DNA from: Rhodoblastus sp. 17X3
Lineage (GTDB): Bacteria; Pseudomonadota; Alphaproteobacteria; Rhizobiales; Beijerinckiaceae
Length of the DNA: 64,000 nucleotides
Assembly (NCBI RefSeq): GCF_030056575.1
Contig: NZ_JASHHX010000018.1
Coordinates: 18,337 to 82,336, forward strand
Reading direction: 5' to 3'
This document shows positions 1-11,517 of the stretch, piece by piece. Made by a program: the position numbers and the translations under genes. Within the stretch, counting starts at the first letter, position 1. Each line of letters starts with the position of its first letter. The notes under the pieces were generated by a model that was not told the DNA's origin, searched no databases, and saw nothing but the letters and a program-made list of their open reading frames with translations.

Positions 1-158
1 TGTTCATAAAGCGAGCGCGCCGGACAGGGCGCGCCGCGCAGCCCGTCGTCGGGAAGGCCCGCGATCAGCGCGGGAACCGGCGTGTTCGCCGTTCGGAACA
101 GCCAGAAGGCTGCGCCGGCCAGCGCGACAATTGCGACGAGGGTCGCGATCAGGCGCAC
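1..158 (-). CDS. Hypothetical membrane-anchored protein, N-terminal fragment
   Basis: A reading frame opens with GTG at 158, inside a GTGA-type junction: the accC stop TGA (161-159) is immediately followed by this GTG. It runs off the window edge after 52 codons. The translation begins VRLIATLVAIVALAGAAFWL, one uncleaved hydrophobic segment, followed by a Pro/Gly-rich stretch containing one Cys. This suggests an inner-membrane anchor with a periplasmic domain, translated in the accBC operon. In many relatives aat follows accC; this N-terminus does not look like Aat. The function is unknown because the body of the protein is outside the window. The GTG start is inferred from the tight junction. 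Confidence 0.55.
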   Translation of the reverse strand, partial: MRLIATLVAIVALAGAAFWLFRTANTPVPALIAGLPDDGLRGAPCPARSLYE

Positions 159-1520
159 TCAGGTTTCCGGGTCGTCCATGCCGCCGGCGGCAAGGAAATG
201 CTCCAGCCAATGGATGTCATAGGCGCCGTCCTGAATGTCGGCGTTGCGCACCAGGGTGCGGAACAGGGGCAGGGTCGTGTCGATGCCGTCGACGATGAAT
301 TCATCCAGCGCGCGGCGCAGGCGCATCAGAGCCTCGATGCGGGTGCGGCCCTGCACGATCAGCTTGCCGAGCAGCGAATCGTAATAGGGTGGGATCGTAT
401 AACCCTGATAGACCGCCGAATCGACGCGGACGCCGACGCCGCCGGGAGGGTGAAAATAGAGGATCTTGCCGGGCGAGGGCCGGAACGTGACCGGATTCTC
501 GGCGTTGATGCGGCATTCGATGGCGTGGCCACGCAATTCGAGATCGGACTGTGTGAAGCTGAGCGGCGCGCCCGCCGCGATCTTGATCTGCTCCACCAGC
601 AGGTCCAGCCCGGAGATCATCTCGGTAATGGGATGCTCGACCTGGATGCGCGTGTTCATTTCAATGAAATAGAACTCGCCGTTCTCGTAAAGGAATTCAA
701 TGGTGCCGGCGCCGGAATAGGAAAGCTTGCGCATCGCCTCGGCGCAGATTTCGCCGATGCGGTTGCGTTCGTCCTGGTTCAGCGCGGGCGAGGGGGTCTC
801 TTCCAGCACCTTCTGGTGGCGTCGCTGCAATGAACAGTCGCGCTCGCCGATGTGCACCGCATTGCCCCGGCCGTCGCCGAGAATCTGAATCTCGATATGG
901 CGCGGTTTTTCGAGATATTTCTCGAGATAGACCGCGTCGTCGCCGAAGGCCGCCTTGGCCTCCGTGCGGGCGACCGAAAGCGCATCGGGCAGATCGACAG
1001 CCGTGCGCGCGACCTTCATGCCGCGGCCGCCGCCGCCGGCGGCCGCCTTGACCAGCACCGGAAAGCCGATCTCCAGCGCGACCTTCATGGCCTCGTCGTC
1101 GTCGGTCACGCCGCCTTCCGAACCGGGCACGCAGGGAATGCCGAGCGCCCGCGCGGTGCGCTTGGCCTCGATCTTGTCGCCCATGATGCGGATATGCTCG
1201 GCCTTGGGGCCGATGAAGGCGATGCCGTGATCGGCGAGGATTTCGGCGAATTTGGCGTTTTCCGACAGGAAGCCGTAGCCGGGATGGACGGCGTCGGCTC
1301 CCGTGATCTCGCAGGCCGCCAACAGGGCAGGAATGTTGAGATAGGAATCGCGCGCGGCGGGCGGGCCAATGCACACCGATTCGTTGGCCAGCTTGACATG
1401 CATGGCTTCCGCATCGGCGGTGGAATGCACCGCGACGGTGGCGATGCCCAGCTCCTTCGCCGCGCGAAGGATACGAAGGGCGATTTCGCCGCGATTCGCG
1501 ATCAGGATCTTTTCGAACAT
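159..1520 (-). CDS. accC: Biotin carboxylase subunit of acetyl-CoA carboxylase
   Basis: The 453-residue protein has the normal AccC length. It carboxylates the biotin on AccB using ATP and bicarbonate, the first half-reaction of malonyl-CoA synthesis in the cytoplasm. Visible landmarks are the N-terminal [14 protein letters not shown], the ATP-grasp glycine loop [13 protein letters not shown] near residues 160-172, the [12 protein letters not shown] segment near 227-238, and the catalytic [14 protein letters not shown] near 290-303. It lies 100 bases downstream of accB on the same strand, the standard accBC arrangement, and its stop abuts a GTG start of a further gene. All key motifs are intact. 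The assignment is very secure. Confidence 0.97.
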   Translation of the reverse strand: MFEKILIANRGEIALRILRAAKELGIATVAVHSTADAEAMHVKLANESVCIGPPAARDSYLNIPALLAACEITGADAVHPGYGFLSENAKFAEILADHGIAFIGPKAEHIRIMGDKIEAKRTARALGIPCVPGSEGGVTDDDEAMKVALEIGFPVLVKAAAGGGGRGMKVARTAVDLPDALSVARTEAKAAFGDDAVYLEKYLEKPRHIEIQILGDGRGNAVHIGERDCSLQRRHQKVLEETPSPALNQDERNRIGEICAEAMRKLSYSGAGTIEFLYENGEFYFIEMNTRIQVEHPITEMISGLDLLVEQIKIAAGAPLSFTQSDLELRGHAIECRINAENPVTFRPSPGKILYFHPPGGVGVRVDSAVYQGYTIPPYYDSLLGKLIVQGRTRIEALMRLRRALDEFIVDGIDTTLPLFRTLVRNADIQDGAYDIHWLEHFLAAGGMDDPET

Positions 1521-1620
1521 CTTGTTCTCATTTTTTACGCCGCCGCCGAGGAGATTTCCGCGAATCCCTGCCCCTGTTCCGATGCGGGCGCGCCGCCAGC
1601 ATCCTGGCCGCGCGCGGCTG

Positions 1621-2136
1621 TCAGGAAATGACGAGCAGCGGCTGGTTATATTCGACCGGCTGCGCGTCTTCGATCAGAATGGCGGTGATGGCGCCCGACT
1701 TGTGCGCGACAATGTCGTTGAAGGTCTTCATGGCCTCGATCAACAGGACCTTCTGCCCGGCAGTGACATGGGTGCCGATTTCGATGAAGGGCTTCGAATC
1801 CGGGCTCGGCCGCAGATAGGCGGTGCCAACCATCGGCGATTTGAGCGCGTCGGCGTTGTCCGCGAGCGCGACGGGCGCCTCGGCTGGCGCGGCAACTGGA
1901 TGGGCCGCAACCGCGGCCGGCGTCGCGAGGGGCGCAGGCGCCGTCGCATAAACGGGAGCGGGCGCCGTGGCCTGACGCGCCACGCGAATGCGCAGATCGC
2001 CTTTTTCGACCTCGATTTCGGTGAGGTCGGTTTCGCTCAGCAAGGTCGCTATTTCGCGGACGAGTTTCGCGTCGATCTTCTCGCCGGTCTCGCCGGAACG
2101 GGCGGGCTTGATGGCGGAGGAGCTGGTTCTACTCAT
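1621..2136 (-). CDS. accB: Biotin carboxyl carrier protein of acetyl-CoA carboxylase
   Basis: The start was set at the ATG at 2136 ([11 protein letters not shown]), giving 171 residues; an in-frame ATG at 2184 would add 16 basic residues not typical of the family. The N-terminal region (about 20-52) is the helix that docks on AccC. It is followed by an Ala/Pro-rich flexible linker (about 53-95) and a C-terminal biotinyl domain. The biotinylation motif EAMKTFND is present with the acceptor Lys at about residue 137; the TFN variant is usual in alphaproteobacteria. It shuttles carboxybiotin between AccC and AccAD. It is cotranscribed with accC. A complete biotin biosynthesis locus lies about 13 kb away. 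Confidence 0.96.
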   Translation of the reverse strand: MSRTSSSAIKPARSGETGEKIDAKLVREIATLLSETDLTEIEVEKGDLRIRVARQATAPAPVYATAPAPLATPAAVAAHPVAAPAEAPVALADNADALKSPMVGTAYLRPSPDSKPFIEIGTHVTAGQKVLLIEAMKTFNDIVAHKSGAITAILIEDAQPVEYNQPLLVIS

Positions 2137-2462
2137 TCTTAATCGGCCTTGGCTATGGGGCGGGTTCGGATTTCTGGCGCCCAATCCGAAGCGCCGTCTC
2201 GGGCGGCCTCGGCGCGGGTCGGCCGGCCCCTGTTTCTATTCCTGGTTTCGATTCGCAGCTTCATTTCGAAAATTGTGACGATTCTCAGCGTCCGGTCATA
2301 AGCTTTTTAGCATGGCTTTGAAAGAGTCATCGTTTCGGCGCCTTCTTGGCCATAAATATCCCCATATTTCGGCGCGGCTTGTTTTTGCCGATGCGGCGCA
2401 CTAGGTTTGCCGCAACACGCGCGATCCCTCGCGTTCAATCGGGTTTCGAAAGGTTTGTGGTC

Positions 2463-2699
2463 ATGGGCAGTTTCTCCTTGCCCCATCTGCTGCTGCTGGG
2501 TGTCGTGGTGCTCATCCTTTTCGGCGGCAAGGGCAAAATCTCCGAAATCATGGGCGACGTCGCGAAGGGCATCAAGTCCTTCAAGAAGGGGCTGTCCGAC
2601 GAGGAGGCCCCGGCCAAGCCCGGGGAGCCGCCGCGCACGATCGAGCACCAGACGCCGGCGACCGTCGACGCCCAGCGCGACGCCAACAAGGTCGGCTGA
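2463..2699 (+). CDS. tatA: Sec-independent translocase subunit TatA
   Basis: The chosen ATG at 2463 begins [37 protein letters not shown] short periplasmic N-terminus leads into one membrane helix (about residues 6-21). An FGG hinge and an amphipathic helix with basic residues follow, then an acidic/proline tail, 78 residues in all. Earlier in-frame ATGs (from 2346) add a non-conserved leader and are rejected. TatA polymerises to form the passage for folded, cofactor-bearing proteins carrying twin-arginine signals. It is the first gene of tatABC, 124 bases before tatB. Candidate clients in this window are the HiPIP-like protein at 20438 and the amidohydrolase at 54808. Confidence 0.95.
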   Translation: MGSFSLPHLLLLGVVVLILFGGKGKISEIMGDVAKGIKSFKKGLSDEEAPAKPGEPPRTIEHQTPATVDAQRDANKVG

Positions 2700-2823
2700 G
2701 CCGTAGCGTCCTTGAGGCCGGTTCTTGAGGCGAACTCTCGGAAAATCGTGTCAAACATTTGATTTGACGGTCACTTACCCCTGAGCGATCGGCAGGCGCC
2801 GCGCGATTGCCAGAGAGGGCTCG

Positions 2824-3272
2824 ATGTTCGATTTCGATGTGGGCAAGCTACTGCTGATCGGCGTCGTGGCCCTGATTTTCATTCCGCCCAAGGACCTTCC
2901 CAACGCCCTGCGGCAGCTTGGCCGCATCATCGGGCAGGCGCGGCGCATGGCTTCTGATTTCCAGGGCCAGTTCAGCGAGGCCCTCCGCGAGGCGGAGCTG
3001 TCGCAAATCAAGGACGAATTGCACAATCTCAAGCAGAAGGCCTCCGTCGAGGACGCTTTCTCACATGTCGCCGACATGCTGGAGACCAAGGTCGAGACGC
3101 CGGCGGCGACGGAAGCGACCGGACCTGAGTCGCCGGCAATCGAGGCGGCTTCGCCGGAACCGGCTCACACCCCAGCGCCGGTTCCCATGCCCCAGCCCGC
3201 GCCTTTGCCTGAGCCCTTGCCCGAACCGTCGCCTTTGCCCGAAGCTTCCAAGCCTGGCCAGGGGAGCGCGCC

Positions 3273-3276
<4 letters not shown>
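2824..3276 (+). CDS. tatB: Sec-independent translocase subunit TatB
   Basis: The 150-residue protein starts MFDFDVGKLLLIGVVALIFI: a single N-terminal membrane helix, then PPKDLPNALRQLGR and a long amphipathic helix. A C-terminal tail rich in Pro, Glu and Ala (about 95-150) follows. TatB and TatC form the receptor that recognises twin-arginine signal peptides. A purine-rich GAGAGGG lies just before the ATG. Its end overlaps the tatC start in an ATGA junction (3273-3276), so the two are translationally coupled. The proline-rich tail varies in the family and is not a sign of damage. Confidence 0.95.
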
Positions 3277-5493
<2,217 letters not shown>

Positions 5494-5569
5494 GCCGCGC
5501 AATGACTGTTTCCCGCGCCCGCCCGCATGATAAGGCGAGGCGGCGGGGTTTAGAATCGGGCGGGCGGAC

Positions 5570-6322
5570 ATGCGCATTCTCATCACCAATGACGACGGCA
5601 TTCATGCGCCCGGGCTCAAAGTGCTGGAGCGCGTCGCCAAGGCCCTGTCCGACGACGTGGTGGTGGTGGCGCCGGAGACCGACCAGTCCGGCGTCGCGCA
5701 TTCGCTTTCGCTGTCCGATCCGCTGCGCCTGCGCAAGATCACCGACCGCCATTACGCCGTGAAGGGCACGCCGACCGATTGCGTCATCATGGGCGTCCGA
5801 AAGCTGATGATTGACAATCCGCCCGATCTCGTGCTGTCCGGCGTCAACAAGGGCCAGAACGTCGCCGAGGACGTGACTTATTCCGGCACCATCGCGGGCG
5901 CGATGGAGGGCACGCTGCTCGGCATCCCCTCGATCGCCCTGTCGCAGTGCTATTCGCCGGACGGCGTATTCTGGGAATGCGCCGAGACCCATGCGCCCGG
6001 CCTGATTCGCAAGATCATGGCGCGGGGCCTGCCGACCGGCGTGCTGATGAACCTCAACTTTCCCGCCTGTGCGCCCGATCAGGTGCAGGGCGTTTCGCTG
6101 GCGCGTCAGGGGCGCCGCGAGCAGGAATTGATGAAGATCGAGGCGCGCTTCGACGGTCGCGGCAATCCCTATTACTGGATCGCCTTCGAACGGCCGACCT
6201 TTTTGCCGGGCGAAGGCACCGATCTCGAAGCCGTCGCCCAGAAGCGGATCTCGGCGACGCCGTTGCGGCTCGACCTGACGGACCGGCCGGCGCTCGATCA
6301 TTTCGCAGAAACCTTCGTGTGA
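5570..6322 (+). CDS. surE: 5'-nucleotidase SurE
   Basis: The 250-residue protein starts [19 protein letters not shown], containing the adjacent aspartates (residues 8-9) that bind the divalent metal. The family motif [18 protein letters not shown] follows with further metal and phosphate ligands. SurE hydrolyses nucleoside 5'- and 3'-monophosphates and short polyphosphates and is linked to stationary-phase survival. It sits between serS and pcm; surE-pcm pairing is conserved across proteobacteria and suggests a joint repair or survival role. Seven bases separate its stop from the pcm start. Confidence 0.96.
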   Translation: MRILITNDDGIHAPGLKVLERVAKALSDDVVVVAPETDQSGVAHSLSLSDPLRLRKITDRHYAVKGTPTDCVIMGVRKLMIDNPPDLVLSGVNKGQNVAEDVTYSGTIAGAMEGTLLGIPSIALSQCYSPDGVFWECAETHAPGLIRKIMARGLPTGVLMNLNFPACAPDQVQGVSLARQGRREQELMKIEARFDGRGNPYYWIAFERPTFLPGEGTDLEAVAQKRISATPLRLDLTDRPALDHFAETFV

Positions 6323-6329
6323 GGCGCTC

Positions 6330-7022
6330 ATGGGGCCGCTTTCCGCCGCCTCTTCGGTGATTCTGGCTTCGGCGCAGGCGCGGGCGGAGGCCAAGGCGCA
6401 ATTGCTGCTGCGGCTTCGGGCGCAGGGCTATGCCGACCTGCCGCTGCTGCGGGCCTTGGAGAGCGCGCCGCGCGAGAATTTCGTCGGCCCGGCCTATATT
6501 GATCTCGCCATGCGCGACGTCGCCGTGCCGCTCGCCTTCGGCCAGACCATGGAAGCCCCTTCCGCGCTCGCACGGATGATCGCGGCTTTGGCGCCGCGTC
6601 CCGACAGCCGCATCCTCGAAATCGGCGCCGGCTCGGGCTATTCGGCCAAGGCCTTGTCGCTGCTCGGGCGCGAGGTTGTGAGCCTGGAATGTTTCGAACG
6701 ACTGGCGCAGGAGGCCCGCGCGCGGCTGGAGCGGCTTGGCGCGCGCAATGTCGCGGTCGTCTGGGCCGACGGTTTCGAGATCTCGCCGTCCTTGGGGCTG
6801 TTCGACCGCATTCTCATTCATGGCGCGTTGGAAGAGGTTCCGCCCAATCTGTCCGGGGCGCTGGGCGAGGGCGGCGTGCTGGTCGCGCCGCGCCGGGCGG
6901 CGGATCGCGGCGCCTGCGAGCTGATCCGCCAGACCCGCGCGGGCGGGGAGGGCGTGAGGACCGAGGTTCTTGGCCCCTGGCGCGCGCAGAACCTGTTGCG
7001 CGGCCTTTTTCCGAACCATTGA
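6330..7022 (+). CDS. pcm: Protein-L-isoaspartate O-methyltransferase
   Basis: The 230-residue cytoplasmic enzyme repairs isoaspartyl residues in aged proteins using S-adenosylmethionine. The SAM-binding motif I is ILEIGAGSGYSAKAL near residues 95-109. The conserved substrate-side segment VPLAFGQTMEAPSALARMI precedes it, and the acidic post-I residue is in VSLECFERLA. The C-terminal part retains the LGEGGVLVAPR strand typical of the family. It is directly downstream of surE. The N-terminal roughly 20 residues are poorly conserved in the family, so the exact start is slightly uncertain. Confidence 0.93.
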   Translation: MGPLSAASSVILASAQARAEAKAQLLLRLRAQGYADLPLLRALESAPRENFVGPAYIDLAMRDVAVPLAFGQTMEAPSALARMIAALAPRPDSRILEIGAGSGYSAKALSLLGREVVSLECFERLAQEARARLERLGARNVAVVWADGFEISPSLGLFDRILIHGALEEVPPNLSGALGEGGVLVAPRRAADRGACELIRQTRAGGEGVRTEVLGPWRAQNLLRGLFPNH

Positions 7023-7134
7023 AACATTGGTCCGGCCGAGGCCAAGGCGCATTTTCAGAGGTCATTCATTGGCGCCTTGGCGTTAGGCCTAATCAAATCC
7101 TAATCGCGCCCTATTTTCTGAATATCGATTCATC

Positions 7135-7150
7135 TTAAACGCTCCTTTAA
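7135..7150 (+). promoter_or_regulatory. Possible CtrA-like half-site pair upstream of the LysM/M23 gene
   Basis: Two TTAA tetramers lie at 7135-7138 and 7147-7150, 50-60 bases before the ATG at 7202. The spacing is 8 bases, whereas the CtrA consensus is TTAA-N7-TTAA, so the match is imperfect. Control of an envelope/division factor by the cell-cycle regulator CtrA would make biological sense, but this is inference from a short, common motif. Confidence 0.2.
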
Positions 7151-7201
7151 CTCAGATTGTTTCTAATGCTCATGTTGGTTTCAGCGTGGGTGGGATGCGT
7201 G

Positions 7202-8800
7202 ATGAGGGATAGGGTAAAATCTTCCGGAGGGGCGTTCCGGGTGGCCCTGATCGGCGTGGCCACGATCATGCTCGGCGGTTGCTCCGAGACCGGCCAGTTC
7301 GGCAATACATTCGGGTCTCCTTTCAGCAGCAGCAGTCTCCCGCGGCTCGACAAGACCCCGACAGGGTCGGTTACGACGGCGCCCGCGCCGCAGTCGTCGC
7401 AATTCGGCGACTTCTTCAAGGAAGCGTTCCGGCCATTCGACGACAATTCCGCCGCCCAGCCGGCGCGTCCGCCTTACGCCGCGCGTCCCGCCGCCGCGCA
7501 GGCTCCGATTGTTCAACGCCCCGTTCCGCCAGCGCCGATCGCCAGCGCGCCGCTCGCCGCGCCGAGCGCTCCATCCTTTTCCGCGCCGATCGCCGCCGCG
7601 CCCGTCTTCGCCCCCTCGGCTGCCAGGCCTGCGGCGATTGCGCGTTCCGCGCCGAACTCTGTCGGCGGCTGGACCTCGGAAGGCGGCACGCCCGTCGTCG
7701 TGGCTCAGGGCGAGAGCGCCGAAAACATCGCCCAGCGTTTTGGCGTGCCGACCGACGCGCTGCTGCAGCTGAACGGCTATTCCTCGCGCTCGCAGGTTCA
7801 GCCCGGCGCCCGGCTGGTGATCCCTGTCTATCGCGCCAATGGCGCGCGGACCGCCGCCGCGCCCGCCGTTTCAAGACCTGCGCCGCAAGCCGTCGCTGCG
7901 CCAGTTGCGCCGCGTCTCGCCAGCAAATCGCTGGTTGGCGAGGAGGTGGATCAGGTCAGGCGCGCCGCCCCGACGCTCGCAGCGCCCAAGCTCGACGCTG
8001 CGGCGCTTGCGGCCGACAAGCGCGCCAAGCTGGCGCAGGCCAAGGCTGAAAAGGCCGCGGCCGCTCAAGCGGAAGCCGCCAAAATCGCCGCAGCGGACGC
8101 CGCGAAAAAGGCCGCCGCCAAGACAGCTTCGGCCACCGCCGCCGCCGACGCTGCGAAGAAGACCGCCGCCAAGGTTGCGGCCGTCGCGCCGCTCGCCCAG
8201 GTGAAGGGACTCCCCGCGGCTGCTACCGCCAAGACAGTCGCCGTCGCCACAGCCGCGGCCACCCAGGCCAAGCCGGCTGCGGCTCAGTCTGCGACGACTG
8301 CCGCCGCTGTCGTCGCTCCCGTCAAGGCCGAGACGACCAAGGTCGCCAAGGCTGAGTCCAAGGTCGACGCCGAGGCCACCGCCAGCCTGCAGCCCGCCTC
8401 GACGTCCGCCGTCGCGCCGAGCGACTCGGCCAATCCCGAATTCCGCTGGCCCGCTCGCGGCCGCGTCATTCAGGGCTTCGGTTCGAGCGGCAATGACGGC
8501 ATCAATATCGCAGTGCCCGAAGGCACCCAGGTCAAGGCCGCTGAAAATGGCGTCGTCGCTTACGCTGGTAGCGAACTCAAAGGCTATGGCAATCTGGTTC
8601 TGATTCGCCATCCCAATGGCTTCGTGACCGCTTACGCCAATAATGGCGCGATCAACGTCAAGCGCGGCGACACCGTCAAGCGCGGCCAGACCATCGCGCT
8701 GTCGGGCCAGAGCGGCAATGTGTCCTCGCCGCAGCTGCACTTCGAGCTGCGCAAGGGCTCGAAGCCGGTCGATCCCTCGTCCTATCTGGCGGGTCTGTAA
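7202..8800 (+). CDS. LysM/degenerate M23 lipoprotein, NlpD/DipM-type amidase activator
   Basis: The start was placed at the ATG at 7202, giving about 532 residues; an ATG at 7157 is possible. A lipoprotein signal ends in the lipobox LGGC (Cys about 27). A Pro/Ala-rich region follows, then one LysM domain (about 163-210, VVVAQGESAENIAQRFGVP). An Ala/Lys-rich low-complexity helix (about 265-400) leads to a C-terminal M23/LytM domain (about 420-527). In the M23 domain most zinc ligands are replaced: the usual GxHxGxDI reads GNDGINIAV, YAH reads YAN, and HLHFE reads QLHFE. It is therefore probably not an active endopeptidase but an activator of amidases, as known for NlpD, EnvC and Caulobacter DipM. 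An AmiC-type amidase is encoded at 24599. The position after surE-pcm is conserved. Confidence 0.88.
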   Translation: MRDRVKSSGGAFRVALIGVATIMLGGCSETGQFGNTFGSPFSSSSLPRLDKTPTGSVTTAPAPQSSQFGDFFKEAFRPFDDNSAAQPARPPYAARPAAAQAPIVQRPVPPAPIASAPLAAPSAPSFSAPIAAAPVFAPSAARPAAIARSAPNSVGGWTSEGGTPVVVAQGESAENIAQRFGVPTDALLQLNGYSSRSQVQPGARLVIPVYRANGARTAAAPAVSRPAPQAVAAPVAPRLASKSLVGEEVDQVRRAAPTLAAPKLDAAALAADKRAKLAQAKAEKAAAAQAEAAKIAAADAAKKAAAKTASATAAADAAKKTAAKVAAVAPLAQVKGLPAAATAKTVAVATAAATQAKPAAAQSATTAAAVVAPVKAETTKVAKAESKVDAEATASLQPASTSAVAPSDSANPEFRWPARGRVIQGFGSSGNDGINIAVPEGTQVKAAENGVVAYAGSELKGYGNLVLIRHPNGFVTAYANNGAINVKRGDTVKRGQTIALSGQSGNVSSPQLHFELRKGSKPVDPSSYLAGL

Positions 8801-8904
8801 TACCGGTTGTCATCGGTGAGGCTGAAGCTCATCGCGACGGGTCGTGATCAGTAAGAATAACAAGAGTTCTTTCCCTAACCGCGAGACACGGCCGGGAAAG
8901 CAAC

Positions 8905-8941
8905 GGGGCGGCGGGGTCCAATGACAGGCCCACGCCGCCCC
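8905..8941. terminator. Inverted repeat between convergent genes, possible terminator
   Basis: GGGGCGGCG (8905-8913) pairs with CGCCGCCCC (8933-8941), and an inner GGG/CCC can extend the stem. It lies between the convergent ends of the LysM/M23 gene and moeA. There is no clear T-run on the plus strand, so intrinsic termination is only possible, not proven. The remaining 8801-8965 spacer shows no gene. Confidence 0.4.
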
Positions 8942-8965
8942 GATCCATTTCAGGGCCGATCTAAT

Positions 8966-10204
8966 TCAAGGAATCAGTCGCAGAATGCGAACGAATTCGC
9001 CCTTCGCGCATCGGGGCTCCTTCGCCTCGCGGATCAGGAGCGCCCCGGACGCGGCCAGCGCCGAAGTAAGGGACGAATCCTGATCGGGCAGCGGCGTGGC
9101 GACGAAGCGCCCTTCATTGTCGCGTTCGAGACTGGCGCGGATATATTCGCGGCGCGCGCCGCCGGCGGGCAGGGCCGCGCCCGCGAGCGCCGGTTCGCTG
9201 CGATCCGAACCGGCCAGCGGATCGCCGGAGAGCGCCCGGATCAGCGGCCTCAGGAACAATTCGGCGCAGACGAAAGCGGAGGCCGGGTTGCCCGGCAGCC
9301 CGACCACCCGCATTGGGCCGATCTGGCCGTGGATGAGGGGCTTGCCGGGCTTCATATTGACCTTCCAGAAGCTCAGGGCCATGCCTTCGCGGCCCAACGC
9401 CTCGCGAACGAGATCGCGGTCGCCGACTGAGGCGCCGGCGATGGTGACGAGAATATCGGCGCCTTCGCGCCGCGCCCGCGCGATGGCCGCCTCGATCTCG
9501 TCCGTCCGGTCAGGAACGATGCCGAGATCGAACGCCTCACCGCCCGCCGACTCCACGAGGCCGAGCACAGCGAAGGCGTTGGACGCGACGATCTGGTCGT
9601 CGCCGCGCGGCGCGCCGGGCGCTACCAGTTCATCACCCGTCGAGAGCACCGCGACGCGCGGCTTGCGGGCGACGGGCAGGGTCGCATGATCGGCGGTGGC
9701 GGCGAGGGCGACATCGGCAGGGCTGAGGCGGCGGCCGCGCCGCAGGAGAATCTCGCCAGTGCGGAAATCAACGCCTTCCGCGCGGACGTTGGCGCCGGCT
9801 GCGACGGGCGTTGTTGCGCTCAGGCTGTCGCCGTCGCGGCGGGCGTCCTCCTGGATGAGAACGCTGTCGGCTCCCGCCGGCATGGGCGCTCCCGTGAAGA
9901 TCCGCACCGCTTCGCCGGGACCGCAAGAACCCAGGAAACCGCGCCCGGCGATGGAGTCCCCGACAATCCGCAGCGGGCCGGCGAAGGCGTCGGCGGCTCG
10001 CAAGGCATAGCCGTCCATGGCCGACAGCGCCTTGGGAGGCTGCGTCCGCCGCGCGAAGACGTCCTGCGCCAGCGTCGCGCCGAAACAATTGGAGAGCGGC
10101 TTGTCAATGACGGCCAGCGGCCCATTCGCCTCGGAGAGGATCTGCGCGAGGGCCTCGTCAACGGAAAGGATCGGCTTCTTTTCACTCATCGGGGAGAAAC
10201 TCAT
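8966..10204 (-). CDS. moeA: Molybdopterin molybdenumtransferase MoeA
   Basis: The 412-residue protein inserts molybdate into adenylylated molybdopterin, the last step of molybdenum cofactor synthesis. Recognisable segments are the N-terminal [19 protein letters not shown], the [19 protein letters not shown] segment, and the MogA-like domain III with [10 protein letters not shown] and ITTGG-like [13 protein letters not shown]. The C-terminal part has [19 protein letters not shown]. The ATG at 10204 overlaps the moaC stop (ATGA), so this start is preferred to the internal ATG at 10189. It is the last gene of the trpGDC-moaC-moeA run. In several Rhizobiales lexA follows moeA, but here a convergent gene follows instead. 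Confidence 0.96.
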   Translation of the reverse strand: MSFSPMSEKKPILSVDEALAQILSEANGPLAVIDKPLSNCFGATLAQDVFARRTQPPKALSAMDGYALRAADAFAGPLRIVGDSIAGRGFLGSCGPGEAVRIFTGAPMPAGADSVLIQEDARRDGDSLSATTPVAAGANVRAEGVDFRTGEILLRRGRRLSPADVALAATADHATLPVARKPRVAVLSTGDELVAPGAPRGDDQIVASNAFAVLGLVESAGGEAFDLGIVPDRTDEIEAAIARARREGADILVTIAGASVGDRDLVREALGREGMALSFWKVNMKPGKPLIHGQIGPMRVVGLPGNPASAFVCAELFLRPLIRALSGDPLAGSDRSEPALAGAALPAGGARREYIRASLERDNEGRFVATPLPDQDSSLTSALAASGALLIREAKEPRCAKGEFVRILRLIP

Positions 10205-10692
10205 TCGGCGCGGAAATAGTCGCCCGATTTTCCGCCGGTCTTTTCAGCCAGCACGATTCCTTCGATCCGCATGGCGCGGTCGGCGGCCTTGAGCATGTCG
10301 TAGATTGTCAGGCAGGCGACGGAGACGGCGGTCAGCGCCTCCATTTCCACGCCGGTTTCGCCAAGCACTTTCGTGCGCGCCGCGACGCGCACGCCGGGCA
10401 GGGTTTCATCCGGCGCGATCTCGACTTCCACCTTGGTCAGGTTGAGCGGGTGGCATAGCGGGATCAGCTCGTGCGTGCGCTTGGCGGCCATAATGCCCGC
10501 GATTCGGGCGGTAGCGAAGACGTCGCCTTTTTTTGCCTGGCCGGAGAGGCAGAGCGCAAGAGTTTCGGGCGCCATGACCACGGCGCCGCGCGCGACGGCC
10601 TGGCGCTCGGTGCGCGGCTTGGCCGAGACGTCGACCATATGCGCCTCGCCCGCCGCATTGATATGGGTGAGGCCCGGTTTTTCGGCCGTCAT
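10201..10692 (-). CDS. moaC: Cyclic pyranopterin monophosphate synthase MoaC
   Basis: The 163-residue protein, of standard length, converts the MoaA product to cyclic pyranopterin monophosphate in molybdenum cofactor synthesis. The family motifs [17 protein letters not shown] and [20 protein letters not shown] and the Lys-rich end [12 protein letters not shown] are present. It overlaps trpC upstream and moeA downstream by four bases each (ATGA at both junctions), so all three are translationally coupled. Co-transcription of moaC-moeA with trpDC is a known alphaproteobacterial arrangement. MoaA is not in the window. Confidence 0.97.
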   Translation of the reverse strand: MTAEKPGLTHINAAGEAHMVDVSAKPRTERQAVARGAVVMAPETLALCLSGQAKKGDVFATARIAGIMAAKRTHELIPLCHPLNLTKVEVEIAPDETLPGVRVAARTKVLGETGVEMEALTAVSVACLTIYDMLKAADRAMRIEGIVLAEKTGGKSGDYFRAE

Positions 10693-11501
10693 GCCGGCTG
10701 GGCGGCCGTGGCGCCGGTCAGAAGGCTGTGCGTCGCCTCGCGCAGGTCGGGCTGGCGCATCAGGGATTCCCCGACCAGGAAGACATTGACGCCGGATTTC
10801 TGCAGGCGGGCGATGTCGGCATGGCAGCCGATGCCGCTTTCGGCGACGATCAGCCGGTCCTTCGGCGCGCGCGCGGCCAGCCTTTCGCTGGTTTCGATCG
10901 AGACGCTGAAATCGCGCAGGTTGCGGTTATTGATTCCGACAAGGCGCGTTTCGAGCGCCAGAGCGCGGTCAAGTTCGGCTTCGTCATGGGCTTCCGCCAG
11001 CACGTCCATGTGGAGGTCATGGGCCGCAGCGTTGAGCGCCTGCGCCTCGCGGTCGCTGACGCAGGCGAGAATGATGAGGATGCAGTCGGCCCCGGCGGCG
11101 CGCGCCTCATAGACCTGATAGGGATCGAACAGGAAGTCCTTGCGCAACGCCGGCAGATGGGTCGCGTCGCGCGCGGCGGTGAGATCGTCGAGCTTGCCCT
11201 GAAAGGACGGCGTGTCGGTGAGGACGGAAAGACAGGCGGCGCCGCCGGCTTCATAGGCCCGGGCGAGGGCGGGCGGGTCGAACTCGGGGCGGATCAGGCC
11301 CTTGGACGGGCTGGCCTTTTTCACTTCCGCGATCAGCGCAGGCAGGCCGGCCTCGACCTTGGCCTCGATGGCGCGCAGGAAGCCTCGCGGCGGGTCGCGG
11401 TCATGGGCCTTGCGCTCGAGCGTCGCAAAGGGCACGCGGACCTTGGCTTCGGAGATCTCGGTCCGCTTATAAGCTTCAATTTTCTTCAAAATGTCCGACA
11501 T
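10689..11501 (-). CDS. trpC: Indole-3-glycerol phosphate synthase
   Basis: The 270-residue single-function TIM-barrel enzyme closes the indole ring in tryptophan synthesis. Landmarks are [20 protein letters not shown] (phosphate-binding and catalytic Lys), [20 protein letters not shown], the catalytic [12 protein letters not shown] segment, and VAESGIG near the end. It is not fused to TrpF. It follows trpD by 16 bases and overlaps moaC by four. No leader peptide or trp attenuator was seen before trpG. Confidence 0.96.
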   Translation of the reverse strand: MSDILKKIEAYKRTEISEAKVRVPFATLERKAHDRDPPRGFLRAIEAKVEAGLPALIAEVKKASPSKGLIRPEFDPPALARAYEAGGAACLSVLTDTPSFQGKLDDLTAARDATHLPALRKDFLFDPYQVYEARAAGADCILIILACVSDREAQALNAAAHDLHMDVLAEAHDEAELDRALALETRLVGINNRNLRDFSVSIETSERLAARAPKDRLIVAESGIGCHADIARLQKSGVNVFLVGESLMRQPDLREATHSLLTGATAAQPA

Positions 11502-11517
11502 GTTTCGACCTTAGCGT

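Noticed and set aside
8801..8965. tRNA or small RNA gene between convergent genes
   Set aside because: The inverted repeat does not fold into a cloverleaf and no tRNA consensus boxes are visible; no tRNA was recognised anywhere in the window.
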